Assembly: GCA_947629785.1 (NCBI GenBank)
Contig: CANRFB010000022.1
Coordinates: forward strand, 1 to 39,781
Reading direction: 5' to 3'
DNA length: 39,781 nt
From: an uncultured Clostridia bacterium
GTDB lineage: Bacteria > Bacillota > Clostridia > Oscillospirales > Ruminococcaceae
The notes beneath the pieces are model-generated. The model did no database searches, had not been told where the DNA came from, and was given only the letters and a program-made list of their open reading frames with translations. The position numbers and the translations under genes were made by a program. The first letter of the stretch is position 1; each line of letters starts with the position of its first letter. Shown here piece after piece: positions 6,068 to 14,030 of this stretch.

Positions 6068-8632
6068 ATGGCAAGTAATTTTGGAGAGCAGAAAAAGAAA
6101 AGCGGGTATGAATTTCTGTTTTTTGCCGCCGCTGCTGTTCTTGTAATAATTATTGCAACGTGGTTCGGATATATCCTTGAAGATACGGCGACGAAAAAGG
6201 GCATACAATGGCTTACCGCCTTAAACTCAATATCCGACTACGCAAACCCCGCCGCCTTTATAAAGGCTTTCGGAGCGGTTTTAACGGGAACTGGAATTGC
6301 CAAAAAAGGAATGGTGTTCGGATTTTTGGGCGGTATGCTCATTATATTGTGGAAATTTGCGGGCAGCGGAAAGCGTTACCACCGTAAAGGCGAGGAACAC
6401 GGCTCGGCACGTTGGGGCAACAGGCAGGAAAAAGATATAATTGCCGATACCAATGATTTTTACAACAATGTCATAGCCGCTTCTGACGTATTTTTAGTGC
6501 TTGACCGCAAAAAACGCGATACCAACTCTATGACCGAAAAAGAGAAAAAGGCAAAGGCACGTTCCGACAGGAAAAAGGAAAAGAACGAAAAGAAGCGCAT
6601 TGACAAGCTGACAGAGAAAGCTCAGGAAAATTCCCCAATGGGGAACTCCGCAGAGGCAGAGATATTTGAAACGGATAAAAATACCCTTGTAAGATACAAC
6701 GGCAGCGATACGGAAGTGACCGTACCCGATAATATAAACAAGATCGGCGAGTTTGCATTTGCATTGTCGGAGGTAAAATCCGTAACAATGTTGTCGGTTA
6801 CAGACGTTGAGAAAGGCGCATTTTTCGGTTGTGAAAAACTGGAGCATATAGAAATGGAGAAAGCCGAAAACATAGGCACTTCGGCGTTTGAAAGGTGCTA
6901 TGCTCTCTCCGATATTTATGTGGGAGATAAATTCAAGAAAGCCGATACAACGTCATTCAGGCAATGCTTAAATGCCGTTGTACACTCACCCACAGGAGGT
7001 TACGCAGAACAGTACGCCAATCAGAACGATATGACATTTGAAATAAGCGGCGGCTGTACGGATAACGAAGTCATATCTATACGCAAAATAGCGGAAATGC
7101 GAAAGGCAGCCGCCAAGATAAAGCCTATGCTTAATCTTAATATGATTATTCTCGGCGGTTCGGGTACTGGCAAATCCCGATTTTACGTTAAACCTAATAT
7201 TATGCAGTGCAACACGTCATTTGTTGTGACAGATCCGTCGGGAGAACTTTTGCAGTCCTGCGGGAAAATGCTGGAGCGCAAGGGATATAAGATAAAGGTG
7301 TTCAATATAAACGATATGAAGCACTCGTCAAATTACAATCCCTTTCACTACCTCAAAGACAATGACGGAAACATCAACAGCAACAATGTTATAAAAATGA
7401 TAAACACCTTTATGCTTAACACAAAAGAGGAGGGCGCGGGAGGCGGCGACCAGTTTTGGACGGACGCTACAAGACTGCTGTTATCATCGCTTTGTTTCCT
7501 GCTTGTGGAAACCGCAAGCGAGGAGGAGCAAAATTTTGCGGGTGTTCTTGACCTTATCCACAAGGCGAAAGTCATTGAGGGCAAAGAGGAGGAAAAATCT
7601 GACCTTGACTTGATGTTTGATAAGCGAAAAGAGGCAGAGCCTAATGCTCTGTCGGTGCAGTATTATGAGGAATTTAAACAAGCGGCGGGAAAAACAATGC
7701 AGTCTATCCTTATTTCCACCACCACCAAACTCCAATGCTTTAAGCTGGAGGACGTTCGCAATCTCACCTTTGCCGACAATATACACCTTGAAACTATGGG
7801 AGACGAATTGACGGCGTTATTTATCATAATACCGTCCACCGACACCACATATAACTTTTTGGCGGCAATGATGTACACGCAGTTATTTGACGCATTATAC
7901 AACAGAGCAATAACCTTTTATCACGGCAGACTTAAATATCACGTCAGATGTCTGCTTGACGAGTTTGCAAACTGCGGAAAAATTCCCGAATTTGACAAGG
8001 TACTGGCAACGTGCCGTAAGTTTGAAATTTCGGCGGTTATAATCTTACAAAATCTCTCGCAATTAAAGCGGCTCTACGAGAAATCGTGGGAGGAACTTCC
8101 CGGCAACTGTGATACAATGATTTATCTCGGCGGTAAAGACCAGTTTACTAACGAGTATCTGTCAAAAGAGCTTGGCAAGGAAACTATAGACCAGCAGAGT
8201 ATAAATCAGACTAAAGGCAAGCAAGGCAGCTCGTCATACAATAACGCCATTTTAGGCAGGGAGCTTGCCACCATTGACGAGTTATCCACAATGGATAACA
8301 ACGACTGTATTGTAATGGTGAGAGGTCTGCACCCTTTTATGACGGCAAAGTTTGATATAATCAATCACCCCCGATATAATATGCTTGACGAGGCAAACAA
8401 GGCTAAGAATACATATTATCTGGAGGACAACATAAAGACAATGCCCGAAACGGAATATGTTGATTTTTCACGTCTTTACGATAACGGATCGGCAGACCCC
8501 GACAATACTATTGAAATAGGGTATGTTACAAGCGATAACGAAATAATTAAATCAGCCGCCGACCTTATGTCAGATATTCCGCAGGATATACGGAATATAT
8601 TTTCAGATATTGAGGGCGTATATGCGGCGTAG
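6068..8632 (+). CDS. virD4: VirD4/TraG coupling protein with inserted BspA-type LRR domain
   Basis: An 854-residue T4SS coupling ATPase that delivers relaxase-bound DNA to the channel. Membrane segments lie at about 16-36 and 80-97, followed by the usual GEEHGSARWG. Walker A GGSGTGKS is at about 363-370 (followed by RFYVKPNIMQCN) and Walker B CLLDEFANCGKIPEF at about 631. Residues about 150-340 are extra: a basic stretch, the palindrome peptide NSPMGNS (188-194), then a BspA-like LRR_5 domain (about 205-328) with IGEFAF, GAFFGCEKLEHIEM, TSAFERCYALSDIYV and the cap SPTGGYAEQYANQNDMTFE. In the relatives I know, this interval is a short linker. ATPase residues look intact, so it is probably functional. 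Confidence 0.93.
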   Translation: MASNFGEQKKKSGYEFLFFAAAAVLVIIIATWFGYILEDTATKKGIQWLTALNSISDYANPAAFIKAFGAVLTGTGIAKKGMVFGFLGGMLIILWKFAGSGKRYHRKGEEHGSARWGNRQEKDIIADTNDFYNNVIAASDVFLVLDRKKRDTNSMTEKEKKAKARSDRKKEKNEKKRIDKLTEKAQENSPMGNSAEAEIFETDKNTLVRYNGSDTEVTVPDNINKIGEFAFALSEVKSVTMLSVTDVEKGAFFGCEKLEHIEMEKAENIGTSAFERCYALSDIYVGDKFKKADTTSFRQCLNAVVHSPTGGYAEQYANQNDMTFEISGGCTDNEVISIRKIAEMRKAAAKIKPMLNLNMIILGGSGTGKSRFYVKPNIMQCNTSFVVTDPSGELLQSCGKMLERKGYKIKVFNINDMKHSSNYNPFHYLKDNDGNINSNNVIKMINTFMLNTKEEGAGGGDQFWTDATRLLLSSLCFLLVETASEEEQNFAGVLDLIHKAKVIEGKEEEKSDLDLMFDKRKEAEPNALSVQYYEEFKQAAGKTMQSILISTTTKLQCFKLEDVRNLTFADNIHLETMGDELTALFIIIPSTDTTYNFLAAMMYTQLFDALYNRAITFYHGRLKYHVRCLLDEFANCGKIPEFDKVLATCRKFEISAVIILQNLSQLKRLYEKSWEELPGNCDTMIYLGGKDQFTNEYLSKELGKETIDQQSINQTKGKQGSSSYNNAILGRELATIDELSTMDNNDCIVMVRGLHPFMTAKFDIINHPRYNMLDEANKAKNTYYLEDNIKTMPETEYVDFSRLYDNGSADPDNTIEIGYVTSDNEIIKSAADLMSDIPQDIRNIFSDIEGVYAA
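6631..6645. repeat. Palindromic repeat, copy 2 (in the coupling protein)
   Basis: TTCCCCAATGGGGAA in frame within virD4, read as NSPMGNS at residues 188-194, between a Lys-rich helix and the LRR domain. No frameshift results. Confidence 0.9.
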
Positions 8633-8648
8633 GAAAGGATTTGATATT

Positions 8649-8831
8649 TTGCTTGACGCAGAAGAAATCGAAATAATAAACAGAAATCTTAAAAATGGCT
8701 TTGACGTTGAAATACAGCACAGAAAAAACGGAATTGCAATTTTAAGAGAAAAGAAAGAAGTTTGTAAAAAGAGCAATTCCCCAATGGGGAACGGGAGGGA
8801 TAAAACGTGTTTGGAAACGCAGAAGAAATAA
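8649..8831 (+). CDS. Small hypothetical protein ending in the palindrome peptide
   Basis: About 60 residues if it starts at TTG 8649, which follows AGGAAAGGA at a spacing of about 10; an alternative ATG at 8622 lies inside the end of virD4. The core (LDAEEIEIINRNLKNGFDVEIQHR...) resembles the next protein in style, with an acidic helix followed by beta strands. The in-frame palindrome then gives NSPMGN (43-48), and a short tail runs past the next gene's start, overlapping it by 25 bases. The original C-terminus may have been replaced when the palindrome arrived (inference). Function unknown. Confidence 0.5.
   Translation: MLDAEEIEIINRNLKNGFDVEIQHRKNGIAILREKKEVCKKSNSPMGNGRDKTCLETQKK
8777..8791. 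repeat. Palindromic repeat, copy 3 (small ORF, before next RBS)
   Basis: TTCCCCAATGGGGAA lies in the 3' part of the small ORF and immediately before GGGAGGG, the ribosome binding site of the following gene, so a hairpin here could affect its translation. Confidence 0.9.
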
Positions 8832-9061
8832 TATTGAATAATCTTCCCGAAGTTACAGCCGATGAATATAAGAAAGTGAAAGTAATATTTAAACACGGTT
8901 GTGAAATAGTCATTAAATGCAAGAATTTCTCCATTACCAAAATAAACGGCGATGTATACGGATATGAAATAAACGGAATTTGCGGAGATTATCCACTATA
9001 CATTAACAGGGAAGAAATTGCCGCAATCATATATTTGGAAGAACTCGGACAGAAAGAATAA
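8807..9061 (+). CDS. Small hypothetical protein
   Basis: An 84-residue protein starting at GTG 8807, with GGGAGGG about 8 bases upstream. It begins with an acidic helical stretch (FGNAEEIILNNLPEV). A beta-rich part follows (KKVKVIFKHGCEIVIKCKNFSITKINGDVYGYEI) and a closing INREEIAAIIYLEEL. It may be a distant relative of the preceding small protein, which also has an EE-I-I motif before a strand-rich core. No known family recognised. It lies between the coupling-protein gene and the terminator at 9125, so it ends the first transcription unit of the transfer region. Confidence 0.65.
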   Translation: MFGNAEEIILNNLPEVTADEYKKVKVIFKHGCEIVIKCKNFSITKINGDVYGYEINGICGDYPLYINREEIAAIIYLEELGQKE

Positions 9062-9124
9062 ACATTTTAATCAGAAAACTGTAATTAAATAAATGCCGCT
9101 CTTAAAGAGTAGAGCGGAACGGCT

Positions 9125-9175
9125 AAAGAGAGCTATAGTGTACAAAAAATGTACGCTTTGGCTCTCTCTTTTTTT
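9125..9175 (+). terminator. Terminator splitting the transfer operon
   Basis: AAAGAGAGC (9125-9133) pairs with GCTCTCTCT (9161-9169), with an inner stem GTGTAC/GTACGC and loop AAAAAAT, followed by a run of T. It separates the coupling-protein unit from the pilin unit. Confidence 0.8.
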
Positions 9176-9188
9176 GTTGTTATCACAG

Positions 9189-9254
9189 CAAACCGCCCTG
9201 CCCCTCGGCAGAAAATAATTTACTTGTGCGCGGAAGTCGGCGAGGCGGTTTTGC
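9189..9254 (+). promoter_or_regulatory. Structured leader before the pilin-like gene
   Basis: GCAAACCGCC (9189-9198) can pair with GGCGGTTTTGC (9244-9254) with one bulged base, enclosing GC-rich sequence in an otherwise AT-rich gap. There is no long T tract, so it may be a 5' leader structure or processing site rather than a terminator. The gap 9062-9293 holds this and the preceding hairpin but no gene. Confidence 0.45.
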
Positions 9255-9293
9255 TTTGATATATATTAAATTTTTTTAAGGAGGTTCACTAAG

Positions 9294-9707
9294 ATGAACA
9301 GATTTACACAGGCGATTGACAAGGTGCAGGACACAGTAACGGAGATCGGAGCAAGAACAATGCTTGCAACGGTCAACACAGCGGGAAAGGTTATGAAAAC
9401 AAGGCTCGGCAAGGCTGTATTTGCCGTACCCGCGGCAATGGCAGCTTGTACGGTAACAGCTTCGGCGGCAGGAGAGGGCGGCGACGCTACAGCGCAGGGA
9501 ATGATTGACGGCATTATGGGTATTCTCGGTCCCGGCGTTATCGGTCTGGGTACGCTTGTAGCCATTGTCGGCGGTATTCAGACAGGCGTAGGCTTTAAGG
9601 ACGATAACGCAGACGGTAAGACAAGAGGCTTTCAGACCCTTATCGGCGGCGCGATCATTGCCGCAGTCGGCGCGCTTGTTCCCGACAGCATTTCTCTCGG
9701 CGGCTGA
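9294..9707 (+). CDS. Maff2-family small membrane protein, probable T4SS pilin-like subunit
   Basis: A 137-residue protein that fits the Maff2 family of Firmicute conjugative elements. The N-terminal 40 residues are amphipathic. A first hydrophobic segment covers about 41-57 (AVFAVPAAMAACTVTASA), a second about 73-98 (GIMGILGPGVIGLGTLVAIVGGIQTGVGF) and a third about 112-130 (TLIGGAIIAAVGALVP). Two glycine-rich hydrophobic helices recall VirB2-type pilins, and an equivalent role is inferred from size and position before the VirB6-like gene. The strong site AAGGAGG, its own upstream terminator and a downstream hairpin suggest high, separately controlled expression. Confidence 0.85.
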   Translation: MNRFTQAIDKVQDTVTEIGARTMLATVNTAGKVMKTRLGKAVFAVPAAMAACTVTASAAGEGGDATAQGMIDGIMGILGPGVIGLGTLVAIVGGIQTGVGFKDDNADGKTRGFQTLIGGAIIAAVGALVPDSISLGG

Positions 9708-9732
9708 TGTCCGTATATCAAAACAATATCCG

Positions 9733-9764
9733 AACAGGCGGTATACGTCAGATTGCCGCCTGTT
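9733..9764 (+). other. Intergenic hairpin between pilin-like and TrbL-like genes
   Basis: AACAGGCGG (9733-9741) and CCGCCTGTT (9756-9764) form a perfect 9-bp stem with a 14-base loop. No T tract follows, so it is more likely a 3' mRNA stabiliser or partial attenuator than a full terminator. Confidence 0.6.
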
Positions 9765-9791
9765 GCGGTAATGCGAAAGGAGATGTAAAAA

Positions 9792-10631
9792 ATGGGAGAG
9801 CCGAGTATTTGGCAGAAAGCCTTTGAAGAAGCAACAGAAATTATCCAAAAAGAAGCGGACGGCTTTTCACAAGTTCTTGACGTACTTGTCAACTTTGATG
9901 TTGTCAGCGAGTGCGGCACGGCGATTGACGTTTTTACAGCCGCGGGAACGGCGTTAATGGCTTTGTTTTTCTGTATGGAGGCGTTTACGTATTGTGCTGC
10001 CGTTGATTTTAACGGCGGTATCGAGGGCGCACTCAGGATTGCAATGAAGCTCATAGTAAGCGAGATAATCATACAGAACACAGGGAATATTGTCGGAGCA
10101 ATATCGGAAATATTCCGATCGGTATCGCTGACATCATACAACGAGGCGTTTTCAGGCATAAGTAACTCTTTTACGGCTGCCACAACGGCAAACGGCGGAG
10201 TAGACGGAGGCTTGCTTGATCTTAATTACATTTGTCTCGCTTTTTTGTTGTTTATCATAGCCGCCGTACTTTTCATTTTGTTTTCAATGATCGTCATAAC
10301 AATGTTGGGCGTAGTCTTTGAAACAGGCATTTTAGTAGCAATATCCCCTGTTGCGCTTTCGACTCTTGTAAATTCACAGGCGCGTTCGGCGGGAGTAGCT
10401 TTTATCAAAAACTTTGCCGCTGTATCTATGCAGTGGGGAGTATTGTCAATATGTTTTCTTGCCTACACAAAAATAAGTACGGGCTTAACGCTTTCGTTTA
10501 TTGATAACTGCGATACGGGCGGCTTGCTGGTTCATATTATGCAGTTTGCGACGCCGCTGCTTTGCGTGATACTGCTTGCTGTTACAGTTTCAAAGGCAAG
10601 CGAAATAACAAAACGTGCATTGGGAGGCTGA
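9792..10631 (+). CDS. VirB6/TrbL-like polytopic membrane protein
   Basis: A 279-residue protein with several membrane segments: about 50-75 (TAAGTALMALFFCMEAFTYC), 145-185 (CLAFLLFIIAAVLFILFSMIVI then TMLGVVFETGILVAISPVA), 205-230 and 245-268. The topology and the position between the pilin-like and PrgI-like genes match the TrbL/VirB6-like proteins of Tn1549-type elements, which form the inner-membrane part of the secretion channel. GAAAGGAGATG precedes the ATG. The stop overlaps the next ORF's first ATG (TGATG). Confidence 0.82.
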   Translation: MGEPSIWQKAFEEATEIIQKEADGFSQVLDVLVNFDVVSECGTAIDVFTAAGTALMALFFCMEAFTYCAAVDFNGGIEGALRIAMKLIVSEIIIQNTGNIVGAISEIFRSVSLTSYNEAFSGISNSFTAATTANGGVDGGLLDLNYICLAFLLFIIAAVLFILFSMIVITMLGVVFETGILVAISPVALSTLVNSQARSAGVAFIKNFAAVSMQWGVLSICFLAYTKISTGLTLSFIDNCDTGGLLVHIMQFATPLLCVILLAVTVSKASEITKRALGG

Positions 10632-11071
10632 TGAAAATGATTAGAGCAGACGTACCGCAGGACGTTACAGAGTACAAGGAACAGTTTTTCCTCGGAATGA
10701 CAGGCAGACAGCTTGTGTGCGTGGTGTTAATGCTGATACTTGCGGTTGGGACGTTTCTGCTGGGCAGAAATTTTGTGACGTCGGATATTCTCGTATATCT
10801 GATAATTCTTGAAGTCGCACCCATTGCCGCCGTGGGATTTTTGAAATACAACGGTATGGGCATAGAAAAAATAGCCGTAAAGGTAATGGATTTTTATTTC
10901 GGCTGCCAGCGGAGAAAAATGAAATATCTTCCTCCCGAAACTGAAATACACGATTTTGTCAGGGAGATATACATTGCCGAAATCGAAAAGGAGCGCAAAG
11001 CGGAAATAAAGGAACAAAAAAGAAACTCCAAGTCAGCCTTAAAAGCTGAGAAAAACAAAGGAAAGAAGTGA
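10631..11071 (+). CDS. PrgI-family (VirB3-like) T4SS protein
   Basis: About 146 residues. It opens with the PrgI signature MIRADVPQDVTEYKEQFFLGMTGRQL, followed by two membrane segments (about 30-50 and 55-75) and a Lys/Glu-rich tail. PrgI proteins correspond to VirB3 and act with VirB4, whose gene follows directly. Two starts compete: ATG 10631 overlapping the previous stop, and ATG 10637, which has better spacing (9 bases) from GGGAGG; the difference is two residues. Confidence 0.88.
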   Translation: MKMIRADVPQDVTEYKEQFFLGMTGRQLVCVVLMLILAVGTFLLGRNFVTSDILVYLIILEVAPIAAVGFLKYNGMGIEKIAVKVMDFYFGCQRRKMKYLPPETEIHDFVREIYIAEIEKERKAEIKEQKRNSKSALKAEKNKGKK

Positions 11072-11076
11072 TATAA

Positions 11077-14007
11077 ATGTCCGAAAATAACACAGTAACA
11101 ACAGAAATAGACGTAGAGGCGGCAATTTCAGAAATAGCCGAAATGGAAGTATCTAAGGCTTTGGAAAGCGTCGCGGAACTGACGGAAACAACCGTACCCG
11201 AAAGTGAGACGCTTGACGATGAAAGCCGCACCGACACGGAAATTACCGAAACAGAAACGGGGGAAACCGTTGTCGCTGATATTTCCGAATATGCGGAGGA
11301 AAATACAGTGACCGTTTCCGAAGAAACCTTTATCGTTCAGGCAGAGGACAACATATCGGCGCTGCCCCCCGAAACAACGGCGGCAATAACCGAAACCGAG
11401 GAAGTGACTTCGGCGGTCGTTACCGAGGAAAGCGTAAGCATTACCAAGTCGGAGCTTACGGTAAATCAAATCTTAATGCCTGTCATTATTGCCGTTCTTG
11501 CATTGACCGCCTTTATTATGAAAAAGTCGGGCGGCAAAAAGAAAAACAGCGGCAGGAAATACGCAAAGGACAGGGACGTGGAGAGGCTTAATGCCGATAA
11601 ACCCGCAAAATCAAAGAAAAAGGAAAAGCGGGATAAATCGGAAAAGGAAAAGCGGAATTTGTCAAAGAAAACTCTTGACACCATTCCTTACAAGAAAATT
11701 TTACCCTACAACATATGGTATCTGGGTAAAAATATGTACTCAAAGGCGTACACCTTTGACGATATTAACTTTAACCTTGCGGACGAGGAACAGCAGTATG
11801 CCTACCTTGACAAGTATATTGAGTTTATGAATATCCTTGACGACACGGTAGACTGTCAGGTTTGTTTGTGGAACAGTATGGTGAACGTGGACGAATACCG
11901 TCACCGTATTCTGATGAAGCAGACAGCGGACGAGTTTTTCAATCTCCGCTTTGAGTACAATAACCGTGTGCTGGAGGAAAATATCAAGAAAGGTCAGAAC
12001 GCTATCCAAAAGCATATGTACGTTACTCTTACCATAAAGGCAGCGGACGAGGAAACCGCAAGGAGAAAATTCAAGTCCCTTGATATTGCCGCCATTAATT
12101 CCTTTAACCGCATAGGCAATACAAACCTCCGAGAGCTTACCTCGCAGGAGCGTGTGGAAATGCTCAAAGACTTTTATATCGGAGCAAACGAAAGTCAGGT
12201 ACCCGAACTTACCGAGGAAAATTTCAAACGCGGCGAGGATAAACTCTACTGCTCCCCCGATTACTTTGATTTTAAAAAGGACTATTTTATGTTCAATGAT
12301 ACCTACGCAAAGGTCGTGTACATAAGAGATTATCCCGCAACGGCAACAAGCGAGATTTTTACCGATCTGCTGAAAACAGGTATAGAGATAATGATAACCA
12401 CCAATATCGAAACCTACGACAGCGCGGCGGCGCGAAAGCTGGTACAGCGGCAGATAACCGCAATTGATACCGATATGGCAAAGCGTGAAGTTGCAGCGGC
12501 GCAGCACGGTAATTTCTCAACGCAAATGCCGCAGAGAATAAAAAATCAGCGGGACAGTATGGTTGCGGTTTACGACAAGATAACTATGCAGGATCAGAAG
12601 CTGTTTTTAACCAATATTCAGATTTTGATTAAAGCAAAGTCCTATGAGGAACTGATGAACAATGCGGAGATCGTCGAAAGCACCTTGAAGCGTTCGGGCT
12701 GCGTAAAGGGGGAAATGGCGTGGGAGCAGGAGGACGGAATGTGTGACTGTCTGCCTTGCGGTTATCAGCGTAAATTCGGTTGGCTTCGTACAATGCCCTC
12801 GGAGGCTGTAGCAATTTTTATGCCCTTTAACGTAAAGGAAATGCAAATGCCGAACGCCGTGTATTACGGTCTGAACGTTCTGTCCCACAATGTCATAACC
12901 TTTGACCGTATGGCAGGACTTGTAAATCCCGCGGGATTTGTGCTTGCCTGTCCCGGTGCAGGAAAATCTTTTTTTGTAAAGCGGGAGCTTATAGACGTTT
13001 TCCTCCGAAACAAAAACGCTGACATTATCGTAATCGACCCCGAAAGAGAGTATTGGAAACTTGCGGAGGCGTTTAACGGTACTGTTGTCAGATTTGCAAA
13101 CGGTTCAAAGAACTACATCAATCCCTTTGATTTTGACTTCCGTCTGCTCGATGATGACGAGATAGACATTATCGCCGACAAGTGCCAGCTTATAACGTCC
13201 TTTATCTCTTGTATGGACGCCAAGCACCCCCTTAACGCACAGGAAAAATCCTTTGTAGACAGGTGCGTCCGCAAAGCGTACATCAAGTCAAAGGTGCTTG
13301 AAACCCTTGACCCCGCAGATATGCCCACTCTCGGAACATTCCTCGAATGTATGAAAGAGGAAAAGGAAAACGTCAACAAGGAAATGCGTGACAAGCTGAT
13401 AGTTACGGTAGATATGTACGTCAACGGCTCTGCAAAGTATTTTGACAATCAGACAAACGTTGATACGGAAAACCGCTTTATCTCTTATGATATTCGCGAT
13501 CTGAACGGAAACTTAAAAACGCAGTCAATGCTCCTTATCCTTGATTACATTTGGAACAGATTGTCCCGAAACAGAGATTTGGGCAGGGCGACATACATCT
13601 ATTTTGACGAGGCGCACTTGCTTTTCGCTGACGAATATTGCCTTGACTATCTTAAAATGCTTTGGAAACGTGCAAGAAAGTACGGCGGCGTTCTCACGGG
13701 TATTACACAGAATGTTGAGGACTTGTTAAAGGACGAAAAATCCCGCTCTATGCTTTCCAACTCGGAATTTCTTGCGCTTTTAAAGCAAAACTCCACCGAC
13801 GCCGCCAAATTGCAGGATATTCTGCACTTTACCGACAGCGAGATACGGTATGTCAAGGACACTCCCGCAGGACACGGCATTCTGGTACTGGGCGGCAAGG
13901 ATAAAATACCGTTCTTTGACGAATTTCCGAAAGATACCGAATTGTATGAAAAGATGTCAACCAATTTCAGCGAGACTGCAAAAATGCTTGCCGAAGAAAA
14001 TGAATAA
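11077..14007 (+). CDS. virB4: VirB4/TraE-type T4SS ATPase with membrane-anchored N-terminal extension
   Basis: A 976-residue ATPase that powers channel assembly and transfer. The VirB4 body begins near residue 203 (IPYKKILPYNIWYLGKNMY). Walker A CPGAGKSF is at about 625, followed by IDPEREYWKLAEAF, and Walker B YFDEAHLLFADEY is at about 842; GITQNVEDLL follows as in the family. The first 200 residues are unusual: about 125 acidic Glu/Thr/Val-rich residues, one membrane segment at about 130-148 (ILMPVIIAVLALTAFIM), then a very basic linker (KKSGGKKK). By the positive-inside rule the acidic part would be outside the cell. It lies directly after the PrgI-like gene. Confidence 0.93.
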   Translation: MSENNTVTTEIDVEAAISEIAEMEVSKALESVAELTETTVPESETLDDESRTDTEITETETGETVVADISEYAEENTVTVSEETFIVQAEDNISALPPETTAAITETEEVTSAVVTEESVSITKSELTVNQILMPVIIAVLALTAFIMKKSGGKKKNSGRKYAKDRDVERLNADKPAKSKKKEKRDKSEKEKRNLSKKTLDTIPYKKILPYNIWYLGKNMYSKAYTFDDINFNLADEEQQYAYLDKYIEFMNILDDTVDCQVCLWNSMVNVDEYRHRILMKQTADEFFNLRFEYNNRVLEENIKKGQNAIQKHMYVTLTIKAADEETARRKFKSLDIAAINSFNRIGNTNLRELTSQERVEMLKDFYIGANESQVPELTEENFKRGEDKLYCSPDYFDFKKDYFMFNDTYAKVVYIRDYPATATSEIFTDLLKTGIEIMITTNIETYDSAAARKLVQRQITAIDTDMAKREVAAAQHGNFSTQMPQRIKNQRDSMVAVYDKITMQDQKLFLTNIQILIKAKSYEELMNNAEIVESTLKRSGCVKGEMAWEQEDGMCDCLPCGYQRKFGWLRTMPSEAVAIFMPFNVKEMQMPNAVYYGLNVLSHNVITFDRMAGLVNPAGFVLACPGAGKSFFVKRELIDVFLRNKNADIIVIDPEREYWKLAEAFNGTVVRFANGSKNYINPFDFDFRLLDDDEIDIIADKCQLITSFISCMDAKHPLNAQEKSFVDRCVRKAYIKSKVLETLDPADMPTLGTFLECMKEEKENVNKEMRDKLIVTVDMYVNGSAKYFDNQTNVDTENRFISYDIRDLNGNLKTQSMLLILDYIWNRLSRNRDLGRATYIYFDEAHLLFADEYCLDYLKMLWKRARKYGGVLTGITQNVEDLLKDEKSRSMLSNSEFLALLKQNSTDAAKLQDILHFTDSEIRYVKDTPAGHGILVLGGKDKIPFFDEFPKDTELYEKMSTNFSETAKMLAEENE

Positions 14008-14030
14008 CCGTAAGAAAGAGTGATGTAAAT

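Noticed and set aside
11740-12507. 255-residue minus-strand ORF opposite virB4
   Set aside because: It lies wholly within a frame with intact VirB4 motifs, has no ribosome binding site and gives a Cys/His/Phe-rich product typical of an antisense shadow.
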